DNA of 64,000 nucleotides from Bradyrhizobium embrapense (GCF_001189235.2 NZ_LFIP02000003.1:62001-126000); one strand, 5' to 3'; shown: positions 26,783 through 35,850, counted from the first letter of the stretch. Program-made: numbers and translations. Notes: generated by a model from the sequence alone, not told the origin.

Positions 26783-27813
26783 ATCGCCTGATCCGCTATG
26801 TGGCGCTCGCAGCGTTCGCATCAGTCCCGCTTTGGCTGCACGATCCGTATCTGCTGAACGCCTTCATCACGACGGGTATCCTCATCATTGCGGCGATGAG
26901 CCTCAATCTCTTGCTCGGGTACACGGGACAGCTGAGCCTGGGTCACGTCGCATTCTTTGGCATCGGAGCCTACACCAGCGCGCTGGTGTCGCTGGGCTTC
27001 GATGTCGAATTGATCGGCGGTATCCGCGTGGTTCACGAACCCTGGCCGGTCTGGACCGGGTTCGTGATCGGCACGCTGGTTGCCGCGCTCTGCGGCTACG
27101 CCGTCGGGAAGCTATCCTTCAAGGTGCGAGGTGCCTACTTCGTCATCGTGACCATCAGCTTTGCGGAAGTGGTCCGGCTGATCGCGCTGAACTGGGTCGA
27201 GTTGACCCAAGGGCCGCTGGCCTTGACCTCGATCCCGCCAATGACGCTGGGGCTGCCCGGGGTCGGCTATCTCGACTTCTACAGCAAGCAATCCAACTAC
27301 TACCTCGTGCTAGCCGTCCTTGTGGTGTCCTACATCGTCATCCAGCGTCTCGTCTGCTCTCGTGTCGGGCGGGCAATGATCGCGCTCAAGGAGAACGAGT
27401 CGCTCGCGGTCTCGGTAGGGATCGACGTGACCCGCTATCTGGTGCTGGCCGCGGTCTTTTCGGCGGGCATCGCGGGGGCCGCCGGCAGCCTCTACGCCCA
27501 TTACCTCAAGATCATCGATCCCGACGTGTTTGCGTTTCTCTACACGGTCACGATGGTGATCATGGTGATCTCGGGCGGCAAGGGCACCCTCGCGGGCCCC
27601 ATCGTCGGCGGCCTCATCTTCGGCTTCATTCCGGTCGCCGCCCGGTCTTTCGCCACCCCTGAGATTCAGTGGATCCTGTATGGCCTGCTGATGATCATCA
27701 TCGTCTTCGTGCTGCCCAAGGGAATTGTCCCCGCCATCGAGAAGTGGTTCGCAGCGTCTGGCGCCCGCGCCGATCCTGAGCCGCTCCAAGCCAAGATGCA
27801 CGACGCGCCATGA
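26779..27813 (+). CDS. livM: Branched-chain amino-acid-type ABC permease LivM
   Basis: A 344-residue partner permease. The NLLLGYTGQLSLGHVAFFGI segment and KVRGAYFVIVTISFAEVVRL are the LivM signatures; VMVISGGKGTLAGPIVGG is the conserved cytoplasmic-loop region near the C-terminus. It overlaps livH and livG by four bases on each side, so the operon is tightly coupled. Confidence 0.9.
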   Translation: MNRLIRYVALAAFASVPLWLHDPYLLNAFITTGILIIAAMSLNLLLGYTGQLSLGHVAFFGIGAYTSALVSLGFDVELIGGIRVVHEPWPVWTGFVIGTLVAALCGYAVGKLSFKVRGAYFVIVTISFAEVVRLIALNWVELTQGPLALTSIPPMTLGLPGVGYLDFYSKQSNYYLVLAVLVVSYIVIQRLVCSRVGRAMIALKENESLAVSVGIDVTRYLVLAAVFSAGIAGAAGSLYAHYLKIIDPDVFAFLYTVTMVIMVISGGKGTLAGPIVGGLIFGFIPVAARSFATPEIQWILYGLLMIIIVFVLPKGIVPAIEKWFAASGARADPEPLQAKMHDAP

Positions 27814-28616
27814 GCATTATGCCCGCCAATACCCCGCAGCCGGTTCTGTCCGTTGAACATATCGCCGTGCATTTCGGCGGGTTGATTGCGATCACCGACA
27901 TGAGCTTCGTCGTCAACCAGGGTGAAATTGTCAGCCTGATCGGACCGAACGGCGCCGGCAAGACGACGGCCTTCAATGTCATCACCGGCTTTCTGCGGCC
28001 GACCAAGGGCGAGGTGCGCTACAAGAATACGTCGCTGAGTAACCTCAAGCCGCATGAAGTCACGTCACTTGGCCTGGCGCGGACCTTTCAGCGTACCAGC
28101 GTGTTCCAGAGCGTGACCGTGTTCGAGAATGTGATGATCGGCTTGCACCGGCGCAGCCGGTCGACGCTGCTGGATACGCTGCTGGCACTGCCGCGCGAAG
28201 GGCGCGCGGAGGCGGAGCTGAGGAATCTGGCGCACGAACTGCTCGAGATCGTAGGGATCGCGCGCCGTGCGGACGAGCTCGCGGGGTCGCTGTCCTACGG
28301 TGACCAGCGTCTGCTCGGCGTCGCGCTTGCACTTGCAACGGACCCGTCGATGCTTTTGCTGGATGAGCCGGTGTCAGGCATGAACGCGACGGAAACCGCC
28401 CGGTTCATGGAACTGCTCAACAGGCTGCACGGCCGCGGCATGTCGATATTGCTGGTGGAGCACGATGTGCCCATGGTCATGGGCGTCTCCGATCGCATTG
28501 TCGTGCTCAACTACGGCCGCATCATTGCCGAAGGGCCGCCTGCGGCGATCCGCGGCAATCCCGAGGTCATCCGTGCCTATCTGGGTGAAGGAGCCAGCCG
28601 GCATGCTGCACATTAA
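27810..28616 (+). CDS. livG: ABC transporter ATP-binding protein LivG
   Basis: A 268-residue ATPase. Walker A is GPNGAGKTTAFN, the signature motif LSYGDQRLLGVALAL (a Y in place of G in LSGGQ, common in LivG), Walker B MLLLDEPVSGMN and the H-loop VEHDVPMVM. It forms the cytoplasmic engine with LivF. The 3' end overlaps livF by 14 bases. Confidence 0.9.
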   Translation: MSIMPANTPQPVLSVEHIAVHFGGLIAITDMSFVVNQGEIVSLIGPNGAGKTTAFNVITGFLRPTKGEVRYKNTSLSNLKPHEVTSLGLARTFQRTSVFQSVTVFENVMIGLHRRSRSTLLDTLLALPREGRAEAELRNLAHELLEIVGIARRADELAGSLSYGDQRLLGVALALATDPSMLLLDEPVSGMNATETARFMELLNRLHGRGMSILLVEHDVPMVMGVSDRIVVLNYGRIIAEGPPAAIRGNPEVIRAYLGEGASRHAAH

Positions 28617-29307
28617 CGGTCTGGTTTGCCGGTATGGCAAGGTCGAGGCGCTCAAGGGCGTCACCTTGTCGATCGGGCAGGGACAGTTGGTCGCGCTGAT
28701 CGGAGCGAACGGTGCCGGCAAAAGCACGACGTTGCGGGCGATCTCGGGAATCCTGCCGTCGGCGGCCGGACGTATTACGTTCGACGGGCACGACATTACG
28801 AAGTGCTCGGCGCGGGAAATCCTGGGCAAGGGAATCGCGCATTGCCCTGAGGGGCGGCGTGTGTTCCCTGATATGACCGTCGACGAAAATCTCGACATGG
28901 GCGCGTATCTGCGCTCCGACCGTCGGGAGATCGCGGCAGATCGGGAGCGGATCTTCGCGATGTTTCCGCGACTGGCCGAGCGCCGCCATCAGGTGGCGGG
29001 AACGCTATCCGGCGGCGAGCAGCAGATGCTGGCGATCGGGCGCGCGATCATGTCCAAGCCCAGGCTCATGATGTTCGACGAGCCATCGCTCGGTCTGGCC
29101 CCCAACATCGTCGAGCAGGTGTTCTCGATCATCGATGGCATCAGGAAGTCCGGGACGACGATCTTGATGGTCGAGCAGAACGCCTACTCGGCGCTCGAGA
29201 TGTGCGACTATGCATATCTTCTGGAGACCGGTTCGATCGTTCTATCCGGCAGCGGCAAGGATCTGATTGACGATGAGCATGTGCGGTCCGCTTACCTGGG
29301 TGGCTGA
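28603..29307 (+). CDS. livF: ABC transporter ATP-binding protein LivF
   Basis: A 234-residue ATPase. Walker A GANGAGKSTTLR, signature LSGGEQQMLAIGRAI, Walker B LMMFDEPSLGLAP and H-loop MVEQNAYSAL. The start at ATG 28603 lies inside the end of livG and follows a GGTGAAGGAGCC ribosome site; longer upstream frames belong to livG. Last gene of the transporter operon. Confidence 0.9.
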   Translation: MLHINGLVCRYGKVEALKGVTLSIGQGQLVALIGANGAGKSTTLRAISGILPSAAGRITFDGHDITKCSAREILGKGIAHCPEGRRVFPDMTVDENLDMGAYLRSDRREIAADRERIFAMFPRLAERRHQVAGTLSGGEQQMLAIGRAIMSKPRLMMFDEPSLGLAPNIVEQVFSIIDGIRKSGTTILMVEQNAYSALEMCDYAYLLETGSIVLSGSGKDLIDDEHVRSAYLGG

Positions 29308-29753
29308 CCGCAGGTGAACCGGAGCCCGCCAGATCCGATCCGGTCCTGCCGCGACGGCGCGGCGCCCAGGATGAGTTCAAGGGAAGGCCATGCCTCACCT
29401 GAAGACGAGCAAATCCACATCAGCAAGGCCTGGGGCACCGACATTCGACGTTCGCCGCGTTGCGGATGATCTGCAGCCGCCGTCTCACCAAACTCATCAG
29501 CTTGGACCGGGGAGCCGCCGTCATTGAAGTGAATAACCGGCATGCCGACGGAAATCGACGCGGCCACATCAATCCGCAAGCCGTCCTGGTTGCTGTGCAT
29601 CGTTGTCGTCGTCCTCATCAAGAGCGAGCGAACCAGCAAATAGTCCATGGTCCTACACATCGTACTAGGTGATGAATGACGGACAAGTTCAAAGTTTCGA
29701 CGTCCTGTGCCTAAGATCGCAGCGTCGTCCCCTGGTGACATGTGGGAGCGCGC
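29308..29753. other. Intergenic stretch without a recognisable gene
   Basis: About 450 bases between livF and the terminator of the convergent TPP-enzyme operon. A minus-strand open frame (29292-29741) has no family likeness and overlaps livF; I see no gene here. Confidence 0.5.
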
Positions 29754-29789
29754 AAAAAGCGGCCCGCTTCGATAACGAAGCGGACCGCT
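29754..29789 (-). terminator. Rho-independent terminator of the TPP-enzyme operon
   Basis: AGCGGCCCGCTTCG (29758-29771) pairs with CGAAGCGGACCGCT (29776-29789) around an ATAA loop. Read on the minus strand, the stem is followed by a run of five T (the AAAAA at 29754-29758), a classical terminator 30 bases after the stop at 29820. Confidence 0.85.
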
Positions 29790-29819
29790 ATGATTTGCAC
29801 AAATGCAAAATCCGGTCGG

Positions 29820-30446
29820 CTAGGGCCGCTCGAGCATCCCGCCGTCGAACAGCGTCGGGATGTACCGTGGCGCCTCAATCGCAGCCATGAAGCGATGTTT
29901 TGTTGCGACCGGATCGAGCGAGATCGGGGGCCGTACGACTTCGATGTCGGGCTCTGTCGCCAGAATCAGGACTCCGACGCCATCGCGCTTCTCGGCCGCG
30001 GCGATGCGGGCAGCGAGTGCGCCCGGCGCATTCAGATTCTCGGCGTGCTGGATTCCCGAGGCGCGCGCCAGTTGTGCCAGATCGAGCGCTGCGTTGGTCA
30101 GGGCCTGGCCGCCCGAAGCTGCGTGAACGCCGTTCTGGATCAGGAGGATGGTGAGATTGGATGGGTTCATCGCGCCAATCGTAACGAGCGCGCCCATATG
30201 CATGAGCAGGGCGCCATCGCCCTCAACCGCAATGACCGGGCGGTCCGGTTGAGCAATCGCCAGGCCCAGCGCCAGCGGGAGGGTTAGTCCCATGGCGTCT
30301 TCGAAGTAGAAGTTCTCCGGCGCGTGATGCAGCGATGCCCACAAATACGAGGCATTGCCGAGCGACGTCACGACGAGCGCGCGGGACGGCAGACTGCCGG
30401 GAAGCACCCTGTAGTAATCGGTGCGGGTCGGTCGTGCATTGGTCAC
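29820..30446 (-). CDS. TPP-dependent decarboxylase, beta (ComE-like) subunit
   Basis: A 208-residue C-terminal half of a split thiamine-diphosphate decarboxylase, like the beta subunit of sulfopyruvate decarboxylase (ComE) and the C-terminal domain of phosphonopyruvate decarboxylase. The diphosphate/Mg site is VIAVEGDGALLMHMG followed by NPSNLTILLIQNG; TSLGNASYLW and FYFEDAMGLTLPLALGLAIA are the other cofactor-binding segments. Start is GTG 30446, which overlaps the alpha-subunit stop (GTGA). The family decarboxylates 3-substituted pyruvates to aldehydes. Sulfopyruvate is not implied, since no other coenzyme M or sulfonate gene is present. Confidence 0.82.
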   Translation of the reverse strand: MTNARPTRTDYYRVLPGSLPSRALVVTSLGNASYLWASLHHAPENFYFEDAMGLTLPLALGLAIAQPDRPVIAVEGDGALLMHMGALVTIGAMNPSNLTILLIQNGVHAASGGQALTNAALDLAQLARASGIQHAENLNAPGALAARIAAAEKRDGVGVLILATEPDIEVVRPPISLDPVATKHRFMAAIEAPRYIPTLFDGGMLERP

Positions 30447-30967
30447 CACTGGATATCCTCCCGACCCATCAGCTGGGCAAACGGACACGAAGCTTCCTCC
30501 GCATAGGTTGCGGCATGTTCGATCTGCGGACCGATCGGACGGTATCGATCGGTGCAGGCATGGGCGAGGCCGATGCCACGGAAGACCGGCTCCGTCGCTC
30601 GGCCCTTCGGTATGTGGTAGAACACCGGATCGTCGGGCGTGCCCCGGTAGGACACCAGCATCAGAAGCGGGAATTGGTAACGCTGCGCGAGCGACACCAT
30701 GCCCGCGCCCATGCTGAGCACGCCGGCATTCTGCACCAGCAGGGCGGTGCGGACGCCGCCGAGCCGGCTTCCGCAAGCGATCGCGAGCGCCTCCTCCTCA
30801 TGGGTTGCGCGCACCAGCGTCATGCCCGGCTCCCGGTCGATGCGAGTGAGAATTTCGCCCAGCCAGCTGTCGGGGACGGAGACGACGGTGCCGAATCCAA
30901 GACGCTTGAGCGCATTCAGAACGGCCGACGGCCGATGGGCCTCTAAAGCTTCCGTCGATGTCGTCAT
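30443..30967 (-). CDS. TPP-dependent decarboxylase, alpha (ComD-like) subunit
   Basis: A 174-residue N-terminal half (pyrimidine-binding domain) of the same enzyme. The key motif is LVRATHEEEALAIACGSRLG, where a glutamate activates the thiamine ring; LVQNAGVLSMGAGMVSLAQ and PLLMLVSYRGTPDDP follow the ComD pattern. Start ATG 30967 gives the normal length. It is divergently transcribed from the polyamine-type transporter, and the shared promoter region contains operator-like boxes, so it is placed in the regulon. It may decarboxylate a 2-oxo acid formed by the PLP lyases. Confidence 0.83.
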   Translation of the reverse strand: MTTSTEALEAHRPSAVLNALKRLGFGTVVSVPDSWLGEILTRIDREPGMTLVRATHEEEALAIACGSRLGGVRTALLVQNAGVLSMGAGMVSLAQRYQFPLLMLVSYRGTPDDPVFYHIPKGRATEPVFRGIGLAHACTDRYRPIGPQIEHAATYAEEASCPFAQLMGREDIQW

Positions 30968-31013
30968 CGACTGCCTCCGCGATTTCAACCAACGTCGAGC
31001 GCAGGCTAATCGC

Positions 31014-31094
31014 AAAAGGTACTATTGTCGATAAGACAAACCTATTGCAGGTCGATGGGCCGCCTGATAAAAGGTACTATTAAGCAGATGATAA
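31014..31094. promoter_or_regulatory. Divergent promoter region with a 13-base direct repeat and operator boxes 7 and 8
   Basis: AAAAGGTACTATT occurs at 31014-31026 and again at 31069-31081, 55 bases apart. Box 7, ACTA-N8-ATGATAA at 31076-31094, matches 10 of 11 positions and ends 72 bases before the binding-protein ATG. A weaker box (ACTA-N8-AAGACAA, 8 of 11) at 31021-31039 faces the decarboxylase genes. Confidence 0.55.
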
Positions 31095-31166
31095 GTTTAA
31101 TTTCATGACCGAGGATTGCAGCTGCAGCCGGGCGCTGCATTCCTTCGCTGGAGGGAGACTGCACCT

Positions 31167-32180
31167 ATGCTTCGCCTTTGGTCTGTGTTGATCGCTGTTC
31201 TGATTGCGTTGCCGGCTCACGCACAAGACAAGCTCGTTGTCAGTATCTGGGGCGGCAGTTGGCGTGATCTGGTGGCCGAGACGGTTGCCAGGAAATTCAC
31301 CGCCGAAACCGGCGTGCCGGTCGAATTCATCACTGGCGGCACGATCGATCGGCTGAACAAGGAAAAGCTCGCCAAGGGAAATCCCGAAAGCGACGTGACG
31401 TTCACGACCTCGCATGTCGGGTGGCTCTATGCCAATGACGGGTTGTTCGAGGCGATCGATACCTCGAAGATCCCCAATGCGAAGAATCTCGCGGACGAGG
31501 CGCGGATCAGTCCCTATCACCTCGGCGCCTGGGCTTATGTCTACACGATCGGCTACCGCCCCGATCTGATCAAGGATACCAAGTTCGAGAGCTGGAGCGA
31601 TCTCTGGAAGCCGGAGCTGAAGGACAAGCTCGCCGCTCCGGATTTCGATCCCGGCCACATCATTGCAGTCTCCGCCATTCTTGCCGGCGCCGACCCGGCC
31701 CATTGGGAAAAGGGCGAGGAGAAGCTCAAGGCGCTGAAGCCAAACTTCAAGGCGTTCTACACCAACGACGCCAACAGCCAGCAACTGCTCGCGAGCGGCG
31801 AGACGCCGGTGCAGATCGTGCTCTCGATGAACGCCTACTACATGATCGGGCAGGGCATTCCGATTGCACTCGCGATGCCGAAGGAAGGCGCGGTGCTGGG
31901 TATCGACACCGTCGCGATCATGAAGGGGTCGAAGAAGGCGGACCTCGCGTACAAGTTCATCAACACGCTCTATGACCCCGACATCCAGGCCGAGATTTCG
32001 AAGCAGAAAAAGGGGAGCCCGGCAGTCCTCAACGCGAAGATCGACCCGGACATCGCCAAGCTTCCTGGCGTCTTCACGTCGGCGGAGCAATGGAAGCAGC
32101 AGATCAACATCGACGCCAAGCTGCGCGCCGGCAAGACGGCGGAATGGCGCAAATGGTTCGCCGAAAACATCATGAACTGA
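31167..32180 (+). CDS. ABC transporter substrate-binding protein, spermidine/putrescine type
   Basis: A 337-residue PotD-class periplasmic protein. Signal peptide MLRLWSVLIAVLIALPAHAQ (cleavage after AHA); mature part DKLVVSIWGGSWRDLVAETV with the family's early strand, then TFTTSHVGWLYANDGLFEAI and FKAFYTNDANSQQLLASGE. The ATG follows a GGAGGGAG ribosome site. PotD-class proteins also bind 2-aminoethylphosphonate, opines and other small cations, so the ligand is open. First gene of a four-gene transporter operon. Confidence 0.87.
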   Translation: MLRLWSVLIAVLIALPAHAQDKLVVSIWGGSWRDLVAETVARKFTAETGVPVEFITGGTIDRLNKEKLAKGNPESDVTFTTSHVGWLYANDGLFEAIDTSKIPNAKNLADEARISPYHLGAWAYVYTIGYRPDLIKDTKFESWSDLWKPELKDKLAAPDFDPGHIIAVSAILAGADPAHWEKGEEKLKALKPNFKAFYTNDANSQQLLASGETPVQIVLSMNAYYMIGQGIPIALAMPKEGAVLGIDTVAIMKGSKKADLAYKFINTLYDPDIQAEISKQKKGSPAVLNAKIDPDIAKLPGVFTSAEQWKQQINIDAKLRAGKTAEWRKWFAENIMN

Positions 32181-32204
32181 TCCGTTGCCAGATCGGCCCC
32201 GCTC

Positions 32205-33056
32205 ATGAATCAGCAGCCATTCGTGCGCATCTTCACAGCGCCGGCGACGCTGTGTGCCGTCGGATTCCTCGCGGCGATGGCTGCGGTCCTGCAGTACAGC
32301 CTCAGGGCCTACGTGCCGGGATCGCTCGATCCCGGCGGATTGACGCTGGCGAATTTCGCTGACCTCCTGAAACCACTCTATGCGCGCGTGTTTCTCGATA
32401 CCGTCGTCGTGTGCGCGATGACCGCGGTCGTGACGTTGATCGTCGGATATCCGCTGGCCTATGCGCTGGTGCGCGTCGAACAGCCGATCCTACGATCCAT
32501 TCTCCTCGTGATTGTCGTGACGCCGCTGTTTCTGGGCGAGGTCGTTCGCACCTATGCGTGGATCATCGTCCTTGGCAACAACGGCTTCATCAATTCGTTG
32601 CTGATGTCGCTCGGCCTCATCGGCAAGCCGCTGCAGCTGATGTTCACGTCATTCGGCGTTGTGGTCGCTCTCGTGCACGTCACGCTACCGGTCATGGTCA
32701 TCATGCTGGCCGCCGGACTATCCCATATAGACCGCGACTATCCCCGAGCGGCCGAAAGTCTGGGAGCCGGGCCCATTCGCGTGTTCCTGACGGTGACATT
32801 GCCGCTGTCGCTGCCGGGCGTGGTCGCCGGCACCACGACGGCATTCGCCTGGACATTCTCGGCATTCGCCACGCCGCAGTTGATCGGCGGCGGCCGCGTC
32901 AATATGATCTCAAATCTGGTCTACCAACTTGGGTTCTCGAGCTTCAATTTCCCCTTCGCCGCGACGTTGTGCGTGGCCGGGCTGGCTTTGACGGCTCTGG
33001 TGCTTGGACTTCTTCGGCTTGCCTCCCGCCCGCTTCGGAAGATCGAGGTGCACTGA
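32205..33056 (+). CDS. ABC transporter permease, PotB-like
   Basis: A 283-residue permease with about six membrane segments. The cytoplasmic EAA loop, RAAESLGAGPIRVFLTVTLP, that contacts the ATPase is intact, and the segment VIVVTPLFLGEVVRTYAWII is typical of PotB. Its stop overlaps the next gene's start by one base. Confidence 0.88.
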   Translation: MNQQPFVRIFTAPATLCAVGFLAAMAAVLQYSLRAYVPGSLDPGGLTLANFADLLKPLYARVFLDTVVVCAMTAVVTLIVGYPLAYALVRVEQPILRSILLVIVVTPLFLGEVVRTYAWIIVLGNNGFINSLLMSLGLIGKPLQLMFTSFGVVVALVHVTLPVMVIMLAAGLSHIDRDYPRAAESLGAGPIRVFLTVTLPLSLPGVVAGTTTAFAWTFSAFATPQLIGGGRVNMISNLVYQLGFSSFNFPFAATLCVAGLALTALVLGLLRLASRPLRKIEVH

Positions 33057-33877
33057 TGACCCCGCGCTCGACCTATCAGAAAGTGCTCGGCTGGATCGGA
33101 TTGCTGACGGTGTTCGTCATCGTCGCGTTTCTCATCTTGCCGGCAGCGGTCGTGACGATCGCCGCGTTCAACGACAAACCCATCCTGTCGTTTCCGCCGC
33201 AGACCTGGTCGTGGCGTTGGTTCGGTCGGGCCCTCGCCTACGAGGATTTCCGGCAAGGGTTCTTCAACGGCCTGATCGTCACGACCTGGAGCTCGACGAT
33301 CGCGCTGTGCGTCGGCGGCATGTTCGCATTTGTCATCGATCGCTACGAGTTTCCGCTCAAGTCCGCCATCGAGGGAATCCTCATCTCGCCCCTGGTGATT
33401 CCGCATTTCACGGTCGGGCTCGGCTTTCTCATCCTTGCGGCGCAAGTCGGCCTGAGCCGCGGCTTTGCCATCGTCGTGATCTGCCACGTCATCCTGGTGC
33501 TGCCGTTTGTGTTGCGCAGTGTGTACGTGTCGCTGAGAAATCTCGATCAGAGCTACGAACACGCGGCATCAAGCCTCGGCGCCGGACCGCTTCGTGTCCT
33601 GGCCACCGTCACCCTGCCGCTGCTGCTGCCCGGGCTCGTCAGCGGCTGGCTGTTCGCGGCGATCCTGTCGTTCAACGAGTTCACGGCTTCGCTGTTCGTG
33701 ACCTCGCAACGCACCCAGACGCTTCCCGTCGCGATGTACAATTACGTGCGCGAGTTCGCCGATCCATCGATGGCGGCATTGTCGGTCATGTACATCGTCG
33801 GGACCGCCGCCCTGATCGCCTTTGCCAATGCGTTCCTCGGGCTCGGCAAGGTCCTCAATATCGAGCAGTCTCACTAG
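33056..33877 (+). CDS. ABC transporter permease, PotC-like
   Basis: A 273-residue partner permease, six predicted membrane segments. PotC marks: AFNDKPILSFPPQTWSWRWF near the N-terminus, ISPLVIPHFTVGLGFL, and the EAA loop HAASSLGAGPLRVLATVTLP. The start is ATG 33056 in TGATG; the longer upstream frame is a shadow of the PotB-like gene. Confidence 0.88.
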   Translation: MTPRSTYQKVLGWIGLLTVFVIVAFLILPAAVVTIAAFNDKPILSFPPQTWSWRWFGRALAYEDFRQGFFNGLIVTTWSSTIALCVGGMFAFVIDRYEFPLKSAIEGILISPLVIPHFTVGLGFLILAAQVGLSRGFAIVVICHVILVLPFVLRSVYVSLRNLDQSYEHAASSLGAGPLRVLATVTLPLLLPGLVSGWLFAAILSFNEFTASLFVTSQRTQTLPVAMYNYVREFADPSMAALSVMYIVGTAALIAFANAFLGLGKVLNIEQSH

Positions 33878-33889
33878 GGAGCACGGATC

Positions 33890-34999
33890 TTGAAGCCGTC
33901 TGCGAATCTTGAAGGGGAACAAGCGGCGGTCCATTTCGACGTCGTGAGCAAGCGATTTGACGATGTGGTGGCCTTGAACGACGTGACGCTCGGCATCGGC
34001 CGCAGCGAGTTCGTGACGCTGCTTGGTCCATCGGGATGCGGCAAGACCACGCTGCTCAAGCTGGCCGCTGGCTTTCTGGGGCCGGACGGCGGTTCGATTT
34101 CGATCGAAGGCAAGCGCGTGAACGACATTCCGACCTACCAGCGCGGCATCGGCATGATGTTTCAGAACTACGCGCTGTTTCCGCACATGAGTGTGGCGGA
34201 GAACGTCGCTTACGGCCTGAAGACGCGGCGCGTCCCCAGGGCTGAGCGCGACAAGCGCGTCGCCGATGCGCTGGCGCTGGTTAAGCTGATGGGCATGGAG
34301 AACCGCAAGCCCAGGCAATTGTCCGGTGGCCAGCAGCAGCGCGTTGCGCTCGCGCGCGCGCTCGTCATCAATCCGACCGTGCTGCTGCTCGACGAGCCGT
34401 TCTCGGCGCTGGACAAGAGTCTGCGGAGCTCGATGCAGGTGGAGTTGCGGGAGATTCAGCGCAAGCTGGGCCTGACCACGATCTTCGTGACGCACGATCA
34501 GGGCGAGGCCCTGAGCATGTCCGACCGCATGGCGGTGATGTCCGAGGGCCGTATCAGGCAACTCGGAAGCCCTGTCGACGTCTATCGCAGCCCGGCGGAC
34601 CCGTTCGTCGCCAGCTTTGTCGGCGACAACAACAGGCTGCGCGGCCAGCTTGTGAGCATACAGGCCGAGCAAGCGATCGTCGCACTTGGCGATGCCCTGG
34701 TGCAGGTGCCGGGCGAGCGCCTGTCCGGGCTCGAGAAGTCCGCGGCGGTCGACTTGTTCGTCCGCCCCGAGCAGTTCAGGATTGTGGCGCCCGGGGAGCC
34801 GTGCGTCATCAAGGGGAGCGTTGTTGCCCAGATCTACCAGGGTGGCCACGTCGATCTTCAGATCGAGTGCTCTGGAAGCGTTGGGGACCGGTTGCTGGTG
34901 CGATCTCCGGGGGAGCAGGCCGTTCTGCGCTGGCCAATGGGGGCGCCTGTCGGCGTAGCTATCCAAGCAGATCGATGTTCCGTCTTTCCGGCAGCCTGA
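33890..34999 (+). CDS. ABC transporter ATP-binding protein, PotA-like
   Basis: A 369-residue ATPase. Walker A GPSGCGKTTLLKLA, Q-loop MMFQNYALFPHMSV, signature LSGGQQQRVALARAL, Walker B VLLLDEPFSALDKS, H-loop FVTHDQGEALSM; residues from about 245 on form the regulatory TOBE domain. The start is a TTG at 33890 with AGGGAG ten bases before; no ATG gives the full N-terminus. Confidence 0.9.
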   Translation: MKPSANLEGEQAAVHFDVVSKRFDDVVALNDVTLGIGRSEFVTLLGPSGCGKTTLLKLAAGFLGPDGGSISIEGKRVNDIPTYQRGIGMMFQNYALFPHMSVAENVAYGLKTRRVPRAERDKRVADALALVKLMGMENRKPRQLSGGQQQRVALARALVINPTVLLLDEPFSALDKSLRSSMQVELREIQRKLGLTTIFVTHDQGEALSMSDRMAVMSEGRIRQLGSPVDVYRSPADPFVASFVGDNNRLRGQLVSIQAEQAIVALGDALVQVPGERLSGLEKSAAVDLFVRPEQFRIVAPGEPCVIKGSVVAQIYQGGHVDLQIECSGSVGDRLLVRSPGEQAVLRWPMGAPVGVAIQADRCSVFPAA

Positions 35000-35145
35000 T
35001 CGTAATCGTCTTCGCAGAAGGTGAAGGAATCAAGCTTGCGGGATATTGTGAGTCTTGGCTGGGCGGCGCCCATCTTGTTGTTTCCTGCGATGTCGTTAGC
35101 GCCGTTGTCACCGGGCATGTGGTCGCGCAACTCCGGAGAGAATGC

Positions 35146-35706
35146 TTGAGTGAGCCTCGATCAACCACAGCAGCGGGGGCGATCAGCACGTACATCGCGG
35201 CAAAGGATCGAAACCTGCCCCTGCTGATGAAGCGTGCGTTCGTGCCGGATTGCGAGCTTCAGATGCAGCTCCTGACCGACGCAATCTCCTTTCCAAGCTC
35301 CGCTCACGGCTTGGAGAACGTCACCGATGTTCTCGTAAGAAGCTTCGGATTGCAGTACGACAATGTGCGCACCTTCTGCCTTTCACGTCCTGCCGTCGAT
35401 CGCACTCCGCGGTTTCAGTGCGACTGGCTGGTGGGAATGTCGAACAGGTCGGACGGCGGCGTGCGCGTCGGGTGCGGTGAGTACACTTGGGATTTCGATG
35501 CCGCCGGAGACGGTCGCGTCAAGCGGCTATTCATCAAGATTGAGTTGATGTGCGTGCTGCCGGCCAGCTATCAAGCGCCCGTCCTGCAATGGCTCTCGCT
35601 GGTTCCCTATCCCTGGTCGTCATGCAGCGAGGCGTGGGCTGGTTTGCCGTCAATCGACGCCTTGACACCGATTGCTCAATTCCTTCGGCGGGAGCCACGC
35701 AACTGA
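35146..35706 (+). CDS. NTF2-like (SnoaL-type) protein
   Basis: A 186-residue protein starting at TTG 35146, preceded by GGAGAG at 35135-35140. The sequence fits a cone-shaped NTF2-like fold: AISTYIAAKDRNLPLLMKRA (N-terminal helix), CELQMQLLTDAISFPSSAHG, FQCDWLVGMSNRSDGGVRVG and IKIELMCVLPASYQAPVL. A longer open frame from 34801 runs over the end of the PotA-like gene and is rejected. The protein may be an enzyme (isomerase or dehydratase) or a binding protein; its link to the neighbouring operon is by position only. Confidence 0.65.
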   Translation: MSEPRSTTAAGAISTYIAAKDRNLPLLMKRAFVPDCELQMQLLTDAISFPSSAHGLENVTDVLVRSFGLQYDNVRTFCLSRPAVDRTPRFQCDWLVGMSNRSDGGVRVGCGEYTWDFDAAGDGRVKRLFIKIELMCVLPASYQAPVLQWLSLVPYPWSSCSEAWAGLPSIDALTPIAQFLRREPRN

Positions 35707-35820
35707 CTGCGGCAGTTGAACGCTGCAGAACCGTCCATCGATTTCAGGCCTTGGTGACGAAAGCACGCCAGAGGCCACGAGACGCCGCTCGATAACCTGC
35801 ATACAAGCCGTTACGGCGAT

Positions 35821-35850
35821 GGCGGACGGTGGTGTAGGTCACCGTCCGCC
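35821..35850 (-). terminator. Hairpin downstream of the orphan binding-protein gene
   Basis: GGCGGACGGTG (35821-35831) and CACCGTCCGCC (35840-35850) form a perfect 11-pair stem eight bases after the minus-strand stop. There is no T run on either strand, so termination efficiency is uncertain. Confidence 0.5.

Noticed and set aside
29292..29741. 149-residue minus-strand open frame after livF
   Set aside because: No family likeness, no ribosome site and overlap with livF; the terminator at 29754-29789 belongs to the TPP-enzyme operon.
30443..31015. Coenzyme M biosynthesis locus
   Set aside because: Only the decarboxylase pair is present; no phosphosulfolactate synthase, phosphatase or dehydrogenase genes are seen.
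34801..35145. N-terminal extension of the NTF2-like frame
   Set aside because: It runs over the end of the PotA-like gene and is low-complexity shadow; GGAGAG ahead of TTG 35146 gives a better start.
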